From Stenogyne calaminthoides (Eukaryota > Streptophyta > Magnoliopsida > Lamiales > Lamiaceae), in the NCBI GenBank assembly GCA_037126765.1, contig JBBCBC010000026.1, positions 25,330,448 to 25,394,447 of the forward strand: DNA of 64,000 nt. The letters are read 5' to 3'. Shown one piece after another: positions 9,382-20,446 of this stretch (positions are counted from its first letter, which is position 1; the number at the start of each line of letters is the position of its first letter). The notes beneath the pieces were generated by a model. It searched no databases. It worked only from the letters and a program-made list of their open reading frames with translations, and was not told the origin of the DNA. The position numbers and the translations under genes are program-made.

Positions 9382-12300
9382 ATGGGGCAGTTCACTCTCA
9401 CTACAATTCTGTACACACTGCTTCTTTCCATTTATTTTATGAAATTATCCTTTGGCTTAGATACACTCCTACCAAACCAGACGATTTCAATTGGCCAAAC
9501 TTTAATTTCTCCTAACCAAGATTTCGAGATGGGGTTTTTCTCCCCTGGCAAGTCCCAAAATCATTTTTTGGGTATATGGTACAAAAACACCTCAGATGTT
9601 GTAGTTTGGGTTGCAAACAGATACGATCCCATCTCCGACTCACATAATGTTACTTTTTCAATTTCAGGAAATGGAACTCTTGTGATAAGTAATCCTAGAA
9701 GCATTATCTGGTCTGCAAATCCATCAGGGACGCTATCAAAACCAATTTTACAGCTCCTGGATACTGGAAACCTGGTTCTTGCAAAGGAATCTGCGGAACA
9801 AGGTTTATCGAGGAGGTACATATGGCAGAGTTTCAATCACCCAACTGACACCTGGTTACCAGGAATGAAGTTGGTTGATGACGTTGATTTGGGTATGTTG
9901 AAGTATTTGACATCATGGAGAAGTTGGGATGATCCTTCTCCAGGAGATTTTGTTCTCAGAATAGAAAACCAGGGCTTGCCTGAGTTTGTGGTTTACAGAG
10001 GGAAAACAAAAAGATTACGAATTGGAAAGTGGAATGGGCTTCACTTTGGTGGATTGACGCACTTTCCCAATAAATTGTACAGAACAGATTTGGTTTTCAG
10101 AGGAGAGATGTTGTTATCTGTGACGCAAGATCCTCATGACACACAAGTGTTGAGAAGATCAACACTAGATACGTCTGGTAAAGTCTACAGCTATACCATG
10201 AATACAAGAAAAGATAAGTGGAATCTTGTGTTCACTATTCCAGCAGATCAATGCGACGATTATGGTCTAGGTGGCCCAAATAGTATTTGCAGTTTGGACA
10301 AGATATTTCGATACCAGTGTTTAAAGGGATTTGCCCCTAAATTTCAAATAGAGTGGGACATTGGAGATTGGTCCGGTGGATGCAGTAGAATTACGCCATT
10401 GAATTGCAAGGGTGGAGATGATTTTCAAGAGGTTAGAGGGGTAAAGTATCCGGATATGTTGAAGTTTTGGTTGAACACTAGCATGAGCCTTGACGAATGC
10501 AAAGCAGAGTGTCTAAAAGACTGTAACTGCACAGCATATGCTAATCCATACATAACCAATGGAGGCAGCGGCTGCGTCATGTGGTTTGGGGATCTCATGG
10601 ACATCAGACACCTTCCTGGGGCAGATAGTAAGCAAAACATCTATGTTCGCTTACCAGTTTCACAACTAGCTGATCGTAAGTGCTTCTCTAACTGCTTGTT
10701 TTGTACGAAACGAACATGATCTCACTATCTGTGTTAAAAATTGCAAAGACGTAGATATCTATTTATGAAAAGAAAAAAAAGCTAAGCACAAGACATAGAA
10801 AATATGATTTTGTTCCTCTGTCACCTCAATTGTTAGTTCAAGAACCTCAACACTTATATTAGCTCGTGTTATTTCTTGTAGATTCTAGGTCCATCCTAGA
10901 GAAAGAGAAGAAAAGGCCCACAAGCCTAATACTGATATCAATTGCTACTGGAGTTATCGTTTCAGGGTTTATTAATGGAGGTATTTTTATAATGAGAAGA
11001 CCAAAGAAGAAAGGTACCATTCTGAACTTTTGCAAATATGAAACGTAGAAGAGCCTGATATTATAATCTGTTTTTTTCCTTTTCACAGCAATAAAAGAGA
11101 ATAATGAGGATATGGAATTACCTTTATTAAAGTTTGTAACCATTGTGGCTGCCACAAACAATTTCTCCAGGGAAAACATGATTGGAGAAGGTGGTTTTGG
11201 TCCCGTTTACAAGGTAACGTACTGCATGAGAATGCCTAATTTGAAACTCAAAAAAGACCAACATTCTGACTGTTAATTTGACATGCACAAGCAGGGTATT
11301 TTACCATCAAAAGAAAAAATAGCCATTAAGAGATTGTCAAGAACTTCGGGACAGGGTCTTGAAGAGTTCAAAAATGAAGCCATCTTGATTGCCAAACTTC
11401 AACATACAAATGTTGTTAGACTTTTGGGATGTTGCATTGAAGGAGAAGAAAGGATGCTAATCTATGAATACCTGCAAAATAAAAGCTTGGATTATTTTGT
11501 TTTTGGTACAAACTATTAGATTATCTTTTGTTAGTGTTCTGTTTTGTTTATAAATCTCTTTAATTTTACCAATTTTAAGAGTGCTTGCCAAAACAAATCA
11601 TTTATGTGCAGATCAAAATCGAAAGAAACTTTTGACATGGCCTAAACGCTTCGACATTGTCATAGGAATTGCTAGAGGACTACTCTATCTCCATCGTGAT
11701 TCAAGATTAAAGATTATCCATCGGGATCTCAAAACGAGCAACATTTTACTAGATGAAAACTTAAATCCCAAAATTTCTGACTTTGGCTTAGCAAGAACTT
11801 TTGTAGAGGATCAGCCTTTAGTAAAGACAAGGAGAGTTGCTGGGACTTAGTAAGCTTTTTTTCCCTTTACTTTGACAATTTACTTCTCTGACAGATTATT
11901 TTTGGATTTTCCAATTGGACCTTACATATTATGACCAATAATTTAATGCAGTGGCTATATGGCTCCAGAATATGCCATTGCTGGAAAAATTTCTGTTAAG
12001 TCCGACATCTTTAGCATGGGAGTGGTAATGTTAGAGATTGTGAGTGGAGAAAAGAACAGGGGATTTGAGCGCAAAGGCGATCATTTTCATAGCCTCTTGG
12101 GACATGTACTTTTTTCCCATCTACAATGTCTTTGATAATAATTGATAGTCAAGTGACAAAGTGTTGTTCAGTTCATTTAAAATTTTGTTGTGGCAATTTT
12201 GACAGGCATGGCTGCTATGGAAAGAAAACAAGAGTGTAGAGCTAATGGATGAATGTTTGGAGGATACATTTGTGGAATCCGAAGTCAAAAGATGCATCCA

Positions 12301-12511
12301 TGTCTCAATATTATGCGTTCAGAAATTCGCGGACGATAGGCCAGACATGTCATCAGTGCTTTTCATGTTAGGAAATGATGAAGCTATTCTGCCTGAACCC
12401 AAAGAGCCTGGTTTTTTCGTTGGAAGAGGTTCCAATTCTGAAAGAAGTGTCTCACCAAGTCCGATGTTTGAGAGAAACACAATCACAATTACTGATCTGG
12501 AGGCCAGATGA
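9382..12511 (+). CDS. S-RLK copy 2: G-type lectin S-receptor-like Ser/Thr kinase, intact frame
   Basis: Predicted plasma-membrane receptor kinase. Exons by GT-AG rules and comparison with its neighbours: 9382-10675, 10882-11013, 11089-11213, 11295-11505, 11612-11849, 11952-12105, 12206-12511; phases agree and give 819 aa, normal for the family. ATG 9382 is chosen because a signal peptide (about residues 1-25) follows directly. Domains: B-type lectin about 26-150, S-locus glycoprotein about 195-300, EGF-like 291-334, PAN about 342-424, transmembrane 446-469, kinase from about 502. Kinase motifs: GEGGFGPVYK at 508-517, catalytic Lys 529, HRD with Asp 626, DFG with Asp 644. Oddities: EGF cysteines 2 and 4 are Gly 297 and Tyr 311. 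The family acts in self-incompatibility, defence and wounding signalling; the ligand is unknown. It is the only array member with an unbroken frame. Confidence 0.9.
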
Positions 12512-12970
12512 AGACGTGTCAAATGTTGCTCAGTCCCGCCATACATCAATGTCGCATTTTTATATGATGCATGTCGAAACAAAAGAGCGAGGTATCAATT
12601 CTGAACTTGATGAAGAAGGGTTGATCATTGTCATGATTGTTTAAGGTTTCTTCAGTAATCATGAAAGCTCTTTTCACTTGCAACAATGCATTTCCGTTGC
12701 ACCCTGAGAGACTAGTAATATAATCAAATATCTTGTTTTATATAGCAATTGTTTATGCTAAGTTGACTCACAAATTTGTTTGCATCACTGACACGTGTTA
12801 TATTTTTCATTGCTCATTGCAACAAGTTGCATATTTTAAAAATACACTTACATTATACAGTTCACTTAGTGCACATGAGACCTACTCATAATGATAACAT
12901 ATTATGAGTTAGAAGTCCCCTCTTGGTCTGCACTCGTTTTTATGGATTTCAACCATTCAAGAGTACGTAA
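12512..12970. other. 3' flank of S-RLK copy 2
   Basis: The first 130 bp is homologous to the flank of copy 1, probably 3' UTR. No further gene seen. Confidence 0.55.
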
Positions 12971-13276
12971 TATTCCCTCCGTCACATACTCAATTGTACA
13001 TTTTCATTATGGTCCGTCATATTTGTTTTTCCTTTTCATAAATAGCATATTTTGACTCACACCATTCAAACATTTTTTATTTACCACACATACCACTGTG
13101 GGCCCCATATAAAATAAAGTATAATTATCTACAATGTCTTAATAAAATATTATTTTTTCACCTCAAATATTAATAAATAATTTTTACATTAAATACCGTG
13201 TAAACAATAAATGTTCAATTAAGTACACGGGAGTATCAAATTCTGAATCTTTTATTTATAGTGAACGGGAGCAATA
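12971..13276. mobile_element. Stowaway-like MITE
   Basis: The left end TATTCCCTCCGTCACATACT matches the Stowaway consensus start (CTCCCTCCGTCC). The right end, read in reverse complement, begins TATTGCTCCCGTTCACTAT. Both ends abut TA. The insert of about 306 bp is AT-rich and non-coding. The family assignment rests on the terminal motif, the TA target and the size. Confidence 0.65.
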
Positions 13277-14195
13277 TAGCTTACAGATTATAACTAGTAA
13301 TCAAGAATATAAACCACATAAAATTCAAATAGCATTTGCACATTATTTTTGGGGCCACAGCAAACCACAGACAACTTATACTGAAACATAGTGTCTTATC
13401 TCTTCTTATGCAATAAAAGAATCCAACTGCAAAAATACAAGCTCAACTTTGTATAAAAACCTTCAAAAGATTAACCTTTTAACAACAAAGAAACCTCTAC
13501 AAAAGATAATAACAAACAAGCAGATATAATCGAAGGTGAAATAGAGCATCAAAGAACATAATTTATTGTACTATTAGTAATTACTAATTAGTATCACATT
13601 GTCTTGTGGATACTACATTATTATATGTGTCTCTGTTTGTGAAATGTACATACATAATCATTGTGAACAAGAGGTGACATTTTTCTCTATAAGTCATGAC
13701 CTGGAGATGGTATTGATGGATTAGATAAATCAATTTGAAAAACAATATGGATAAATGAAATAACAATAACTCTTGACCTAACACTCATATGAATCAGGCA
13801 TATGCAAGGATTCTATAACTATTAAAAAAAAATTATCATCAAGTATGCATAAAAAAATTTAACTGTTTAAAAATATAAATATTTTTTAAATAATGATAAT
13901 TTTTGTGCATAGCAGTAATAATTTTTTATGCATAATAATGATAATTTTTATACATAACAATAATACTAAAAAATTAATTTTGCGTCACGCAATTTTTTGT
14001 CAATCTTCTCGAAGTTCTTTTTCTTAATTTGCATAAATGTAGCCTTATCATGCAATTATAAGAGCCAATTTATCTTTTATTTGGGCTTTCGAATCTCTTT
14101 TATTTGGCCCTTGTCATATGCCATCTCATCTCCCCCTTTATAAATAAACATCTTCTCCAATTTATATCCGTACTGCTTAACAGTATCATTGTCTC
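13277..14195. other. Intergenic between copies 2 and 3, with an AT-rich minisatellite
   Basis: No gene. At 13830-13975 several degenerate copies of AATAATGATAATTTTTATGC occur, a slippage-type minisatellite. TGGGCTTT and TTTGGCCC words at 14085-14115 repeat the motifs seen upstream of copy 1. Confidence 0.5.
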
Positions 14196-14470
14196 TCACC
14201 ATTAAATTTCTGAAATTATCCTTTGAAATAGATGCACACTTGTACCAAATCCATCACGAAATAACATCATTTCTATCGTGATTCAACAGCAGCATTTTTT
14301 CCTGATGGATTTGCGGAGCAGATAATGCTTCCATGGTAAAATTGAATTTGATGCCACCCACTGATGGAATTCGCACAACTGGAAGCATGATCTGGCCGTC
14401 AAATCTATTGCATCAAACCCAATTTTACTATGGAAGGTTAAAATGTGTCGAATTGAAAAGCGGAGGGGGT
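14196..14470 (+). pseudogene. Rearranged relic of S-RLK exon 1 upstream of copy 3
   Basis: Positions 14200-14260 match the signal-peptide end of exon 1 in sense (AAATTATCCTTTG, then ACTTGTACCAAATC). They are followed by antisense lectin pieces (14308-14333 and 14336-14378) and a sense piece (14381-14430). The order and orientation equal those of the relic at 8906-9130. It cannot encode protein. Confidence 0.7.
14328..14436 (+). ncRNA. Candidate hairpin antisense to S-RLK lectin codons, second copy
   Basis: Arms 14328-14354 and 14410-14436 are 27-nt inverted repeats with three non-Watson-Crick positions, one of them G-U. The loop is 55 nt. The 5' arm is antisense to lectin-domain codons of all three receptor-kinase copies (17 of 21 complementary to 15162-15182). 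Compared with the hairpin at 9007-9107 the stem is shifted outward by three pairs and the loop differs, but both arms are retained. Expression is unproven. Confidence 0.4.
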
Positions 14471-14808
14471 TTCTTCAAAGAGGGGCACTTGCTCAGAGAC
14501 CGGTCATAATTGGGCATTGGGGCTTTAACACCTTGAGAGGGATATGTCATATGAGTTTTTGTCTTCTTTGAAAAGCGAGAAACATAATATTCAACACGCT
14601 AAATTCTGGATGATGCTACACCAGGTCTGAAAGTCTTCGTTTGATGCGTTCAAAGTCTCTTCATTTACTTTGGGGTTCATAAATCATTTATTTTATTGCT
14701 TGACTTAAGCACTTAGATAATAGTTTTTCGTCTTTGTGGATTGGTTTGTGTAACCAATCACTTGGATCAACATTAGAAATTATTTGCCATTTATAATTTG
14801 ATTTGGGA

Positions 14809-17800
14809 ATGGGGCAGTTCACTTCCACTACAATTCTGTGCATGCTGTTTCTTTCAATAAAAATTCTGAAATTATGCTTTGCACTAGATACACTCCAACC
14901 AAACCAGGTGATTTCTGTTGGCCAAACTTTGATTTCTTGTAACCAAGATTTTGAGATGGGGTTTTTCTCCCTGGCAAGTCCCAATATCATTTTTTGGGTA
15001 TATGGTACAAAAACACCCCAGATGTTGTAGTTTGGGTTGCTAATAGGAAGAATCTCATCTCTGATTCACACGGTCTTACCTTTTCGATATCCGGAAGTGG
15101 AACCCTTGTGATAAGCAGCAGAAATGGAAGCATTATTTGGTCTGCAAATCCATCAGTGGCCGCATCAAATCCAATTTTGCAGCTCCTGGATAATGGGAAC
15201 CTGGTTCTTGTAAACGAGACTATGGAACAGAGTCCATCAAAGAGGTGCATATGGCAGAGTTTTGATTACCCAACTGACACCTTTTTGCCAGGAATGAAAC
15301 CTGTTGATGCTGGTGTGGTGAAGAATTTTACATCGTGGAAAAACTGGGATGATCCTTCTCCTGGAGATTTTGTTCTCAGGGTCGAAAGTCAGGGATTGCC
15401 TGACTTGGTGATTTGGAGAGGGAAAACGAAAACGTTCCGAATTGGAAAGTGGAATGGGCTTTACTTTGGTGGATATCCACGCCTTCCCAATTCAGTCTCC
15501 AAAACGGAAATGGTTTTCAAAGGAGAGAGGTTGATATCTTTAACAGAAGGTCCTCATGATAGATCAATTTTGAGAAGATCAACACTAGAGGTATCTGGTA
15601 TAGTCAACAGCTATACAATGAATGCAAGAAAAGATAAGTGGAATGTTTTGTACTCAGTACCTGGAGACCAATGCAACGAATACGGTTTATGTGGCCCTAA
15701 TGGTGTTTGCAGCTATGAAAGGCCAATTCGATGCCAGTGTTTAAAGGGATTTGCCCCTAGATTTGAAAGAGAGTGGGACCTTCAAGATTGGTCCGGTGGG
15801 TGCACTAGAATCACACCATTGAATTACAAGAGTGGAGATGGTTTTCAAGAGGTTAGAGGGGTTAAATATCCTGATATGTTGAAGTTTTGGTTAAACATTG
15901 GCATGAGCCTCGATGAATGCAAATCAGAGTGCCTAAGGCACTGCAGCTGCACCGCATATGCTAATCCATACATAAACAATGGAGGCAGCGGCTGCGTCAT
16001 GTGGCTTGGAGATCTCATCGATACCAGAGACCTTCCTGGGGCAGATAGTAAGCAAAACATCTATGTGCGTTTACCAGTTACAGATCTTGATTGTAAGTTC
16101 TTATTAGAAATATGCATATTGTAAGAACTGCACATAATCTCTCTATTTGTACAATAAACTGAACTGTAGATATCTGTTTTTGTTTTAGCCTTTAAAAGAA
16201 TCCAGTCTGTATGCTCCCTTCTCACCTATAGTGTTTTCTCCTTGTAGATGCAAGCCACGACTTAAAGGAAGAGAAGAAAACGCCTACAAGACTAATATTG
16301 ATATCAGTAGCTGCTGGAGTTATAGTCTCAGGGTTCATTAATGGAAGTATTTTTATGATGAGACGACTAAAGAAGAATGGTAACAAATCTTAACTTTTGC
16401 AATTGACTCTTTTGAAAACATTCAAGCAAAGCCTTTGACATTATTTTCTGTTTTTCCTTGTCCAGTCATAAAATATAATGATGAGGATTTAGAGTTACCT
16501 TTGCTCACTTTTGCAACTATTGTGGCTGCAACAAACAACTTCTCCAGGTAAAATATGATTGGAAAAGGTGGTTTTGGTCCCGTTTACAAGGTAACATACT
16601 GCATGAGATTGCCTAAGGTGAAACAAAAGATACACATTCTGACTCCTAATTTGACATGAATAAGCAGGTAATTTTACCATCAAAAGTAGAAATAGCCATT
16701 AAAAGACTGTCAAGAACTTCGGGACAGGGTCTTGAAGAGTTCAAAAATGAAACCACCTTGATTGCCAAACTTCAACATTCAAACCTTGTTAGACTTTTGG
16801 GATGTTGCATTGAAGGAGAAGAAAGGATGCTAATCTATGAATACCTGCAGAATAAAAGCTTGGATTATTTTGTTTTTGGTACAACCTGAGATTAGATTCT
16901 TTTGTTCAGTTTTTTTTTTTGGGAAATCTCTTTAGTTCTGCCAAATTTTAGAGTGCTTCAATGTCTTAACTAATCATTTATGTGCAGATAAAAATCAAAG
17001 GGAACTTTTGACATGGCCTAACCGCTTCAACATTATCATGGGAATTGCTAGAGGGCAACTCTATCTCCATCATGATTCAAGATTAAAGATTATCCATCGA
17101 GATCTCAAAACAAGCAACATTTTACTAGATGAAAATTTAAATCCAAAAATTTCCGATTTTGGCTTAGCAAGAATATTTAGAGATGATCAACCTGTAGTAA
17201 GAACTAGGAGAGTTATTGGGACATAGTAAGCTTTATCCCCTTTTTTGATAATTTTAATTCTCTATAGATTAGTTTGGGATTTTCCAGTTGGACCTCACAA
17301 GTTTTGACCAATAATTTAATGCAGTGGCTATATGGCTCCAGAATATGCTATTGCTGGAAAATTTTCTGCAAAGTCAGACATCTTTAGCATGGGAGTGGTA
17401 ATATTAGAGATAGTAAGTGGACAAAAGAACAGGGCATTTGAACGTAGCGGCGATCATTTCCATAGCCTCTTGGAACATGTATTTTTTCCCACCTCCAAAT
17501 ACTCACTCCAAGTCTTTGATAATAAAATTGATATTCAAATGACAAAGTGTTGTTCAATTCACTTAAAATTTGTGTGAACTGTGACAGGCATGCCTGTTAT
17601 GGAAAGAAAACAAGCCTCTAGAGCTAATGGATGAATGTTCAAAGGACACGTTTGTGGAATCTGAAGTCAAAAGATGCATCCATGTCGGATTATTATGTGT
17701 TCAGAAAATCGCAGACGATAGGCCAGCTATGGCATCGGTGCTTTTAATGTTAGGAAACGATGGAGCTGTTTTGCCTGAACCCAAAGAGCCTGGTTTTTTC

Positions 17801-17878
17801 ATTGGAAGAAGTGTCACGCCACCAAGTCCAGTGTCTGAGAGGAACACCATCACATTAACTACTTTGGAGGCCAGATAA
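14809..17878 (+). pseudogene. S-RLK copy 3: frameshifted and nonsense-bearing receptor kinase
   Basis: Exon layout as in copy 2: 14809-16092, 16248-16379, 16466-16590, 16668-16878, 16988-17225, 17325-17478, 17588-17878. Two lesions are visible. A run of four C in copies 1 and 2 is three C at 14969-14971, shifting the frame after GFFS in the lectin domain. The codon GAA after FSR in exon 3 is TAA at 16549-16551, just before the glycine loop; the same change creates a CAG/GTAAAA splice-donor consensus at 16547/16548. The glycine loop itself reads GKGGFGPVYK. A cysteine opening the PAN region is Tyr (PLNYK), and the conserved AWLLW is ACLLW at the start of exon 7. Other kinase motifs (AIKRL, HRDLKTSN, DFGLA) are intact. 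Probably a recent pseudogene; a 1-nt assembly error could explain the first lesion but not the second. Confidence 0.9.
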
Positions 17879-18335
17879 GAGGTAGAAACTAGTACTGTCT
17901 AAATGTTTTGCATCATGACATCTTGTATTAAAAAACACCCAAATGTACAGCAATTGAATATCTGGTATTGAACCAACATCCAAATGTATTGCAATCTCAC
18001 ACCAATTTCAATTTTGGTTGCCTCAATCCAGAAGTTTGATTTTCTGGTGAAGAAGGCCAGGAATTTCTACTCAGTGGCCCTCATTTATTTGCACAAGAAT
18101 CTGAAAGCCTGAAAATCTTTCATTTTTTTTATTAAAACTGTCTGGCTTTCTCAGAATGGTGGAAATATCTTCATTGTTTCCATCTTTTCTTTATCTCCTA
18201 CTCTAATGCTACACGCCCAACTTTGTTCAAAATCCCATTAATGGACAAAGAAACCTCTGCAACATATAAACATAAACATCAAAAGAACATAAATAGTTGT
18301 ACTATTAGTATCATTTAATCATCCCTATGACAAGG
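17879..18335. other. 3' flank of S-RLK copy 3
   Basis: Non-coding; no conserved structure recognised beyond a probable 3' UTR. Confidence 0.5.
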
Positions 18336-18420
18336 ACGAAGTGGAATAGCTCAAGTGGTTAGAGCACCACTACCTATGCCGTGAGGTCATGAGTTCGACT
18401 CACCATTTGCCGAAAAAAAA
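18336..18420 (+). mobile_element. tRNA-derived SINE-like insertion
   Basis: The body carries an RNA polymerase III A-box-like TAGCTCAAGTGGTTAGAGC at 18347-18365 and a B-box-like GAGTTCGACTC at 18391-18401, followed by an A tail. It is flanked by 19- and 18-nt direct repeats (AATCATCCCTATGACAAGG at 18317-18335, and the same minus one C at 18421-18438). Long target duplications plus an A tail are the hallmark of LINE-mediated retroposition. At about 85 bp it is nearly only a tRNA-like head, so it is a short or truncated SINE. Confidence 0.75.
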
Positions 18421-18747
18421 AATCATCCTATGACAAGGTCATGTGGATACTACAAGTTATGTGCTTGTATTAGTGTTCCCGATGCGAAGTAAAGCCTACA
18501 CTCTATACCATTTGAATAAATCGAGTAGAAATGGAGATAATTGTTTTATGATTCAGTGAAAAGTTACAGCTGAAAGAAACAATACTCTGTTAATTATATT
18601 GTTATATCTCCAACGAAAAACAAATCATATCAGCGTGCAACACGTGTTAAGTTATTCGTTAATCAACTTTATAGATATATAAATTGAAATATCAATTGAA
18701 ATAACTTAGTTCTCTAAAAGATCAATTGAAATAATAATTTTATGCAG
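18421..18747. other. Flank with S-RLK array sequence
   Basis: No gene. The last bases before 18748 (ATAATTTTATGCAG) match intron 5 of the receptor kinases up to the acceptor site. An AACACGTGTTAAGTTATTCG string repeats a motif from 3285-3300. Confidence 0.5.
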
Positions 18748-20115
18748 TGGCTATATGGCTCCAGAATATGTACTTGCTGGGAAATATTCTGTAAAGTCGG
18801 ACATCTTCAGCATGGGAGTGGTATTGTTAGAGATAGTGAGTGGAAAGAAGAACAGAGAATTTGAACGCTATCTCTGGCATCCTTATTTCCGATATGAATG
18901 TAATGAACTGGATCCTCCATTTCTTCCCTCGGAAAGTGGAACTCGGATCTTGCTCACAAGTAGGCTGCAACCAATAAATCAGGAACGCGATCGTGACTTT
19001 TCTAGCAGCATAGTTAAGATGCGGTTATTAACCAAAGAAGAAAGTTGGGATCTGCTGCGTGATAAGGCATTTTGTGAAGGCTTATCATGTCCTCCTCAAC
19101 TTGAGAAAGTTGGAAAGGGAATTGCTGAGAAATGTGAAGGTCTTCCTCTTACCATTCTAGTTGTTGCTCACCTATTGTCTGAAGAGGAGAAGAGAACCCC
19201 AGAGTACTGGAACGAGGTTGCTGCAAAAAAAAAACCATCAACTTTTCATGGATGCATACGATAAAATATCAAAGGTACTACTTCCAAGCTACAACTACTT
19301 GCCTCCACTTTTAAAAATGTGCTTTCTTTTATGTCGGACTATTTCCTAAAAAATACGAGATACCACGATCCAAGCTCATCAATTTATGGGTTGTTGATAG
19401 ATTTCTTGAATTAAATATAAACATAAATTAGAACACATTCTTTATTAGTTATTTGGAGGAGCTTGTTGCCAATAATGTTGTTATGCTCTGCAAAAAAAGC
19501 ACTTTCAATTTGTATCACACTATCAAAACTTGCGCTCTCCATTCTTCCTTGTGGCACCTGTCTAAACAAAAAGCTGGGGAGACTAAGTTTGCACTTATTA
19601 TAAGCAGTCCCGATGATTGCTTAGGTGATGGTATGGAAGGCCATCACCGATTGTCCATCCAAAGTAATGTTTTGTTTAGCATCAAAGACGTGCATCAATT
19701 GGTGGAGGATAATTGTGCACCCGCTGCACGTTCTCTCCTATGTTTTGGTCCATACCACCAATATCAAGTACCGCTCTGTTTTCGTTTGAAGTTGTTGAGA
19801 GAACTCGATGCTCTTTCATTCCGTTTCTACGAGTTCCCTGTGGAGGTATTGCAACTAGTTTGGCTAACTTACCTTTCTCTTACTTCGAATGGAATGATCC
19901 CAGCTGCTATTTGTCAACTCGAATTCCTCGAGTTCTTTATTGTTGATCGACATCAAAGCATCAGGTCTTGTAATGATGCATCATATCTACCAATGGAGAT
20001 ATGGAGTTTGCCAGTACTAAATCATCTTCAGGTCACGGGAAGCGATCTACCAAATCCTTGTGGCGCTTCCTTGGATAACTTATCAACACTTTCCAAGGTC
20101 ACTGCTCATAGTTGC
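18748..20115 (+). pseudogene. Chimeric kinase-exon / R1-type NLR relic
   Basis: Kinase exon 6 of the S-RLK family (GYMAPEYVLAGKYSVKSDIF to NREFERY) runs without a stop into NLR sequence, giving an open frame from 18755 to 19264. Beyond about 18869, NB-ARC parts follow in order: RNBS-B (GTRILLTSRL), RNBS-C region (LLTKEESWDLLRDKAF), GLPL (KCEGLPLTILVVAHLL), a frameshift at an A run near 19225, RNBS-D (LPSYNYLPPLLKMCF), another shift near 19327, then IPRSKLINLWVVDRFLE and an LRR part (19453-20115) with PMEIWSLPVLNHLQV and LDNLSTLSKVTAHSC. P-loop and Walker B are absent. R1-type NLRs are coiled-coil immune receptors of asterids. The 3' end is cut by a gypsy element. It cannot make a working receptor. 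Confidence 0.85.
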
Positions 20116-20271
20116 AAAGGGCCAGGGACTGAGGGTGCTGGTGAGCTCTTCTGGAGCGACATTGATGGATGGTGCATGAATTTGACATCTATGACATTTG
20201 CGGGCGAAAATGATAGCATCGGCCCTTAAGGTCGGCCAAAAATATCCCTGTCTTGTCGTTTTGTGGGCCAA
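20113..20271 (-). pseudogene. Element D integrase zinc-binding domain fragment
   Basis: Encodes TTRQGYFWPTLRADA, then CHRCQIHAP and PEELTSTLSPWPFA, the HHCC domain typical of gypsy integrase. The catalytic core should follow, but the sequence switches to NLR text at about 20113. Confidence 0.8.
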
Positions 20272-20446
20272 TGACTGTCCCCCAATGTGGTTTCCGCACG
20301 CTCCTTCATGTATCTCCCTTAGGATTGTTTGCCCTTGTTCCGGTGTGATACATCGAAGTAGTGGTGTGCTGAAGCCTCGTTTATACAGCTCGTTGTCGAT
20401 CAGTGTGTACCTCGCTGCTCACAATTGTAACTATTTGGCTTGAATT

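Noticed and set aside
18336..18420. Functional tRNA gene
   Set aside because: A and B boxes are present, but the acceptor stem does not close, and target duplications with an A tail show a retroposed SINE-like copy.
19453..20229. Intact NLR gene
   Set aside because: P-loop and Walker B are missing, frameshifts are present, and the 3' end is replaced by gypsy integrase; the last 35 codons of this frame are antisense integrase.
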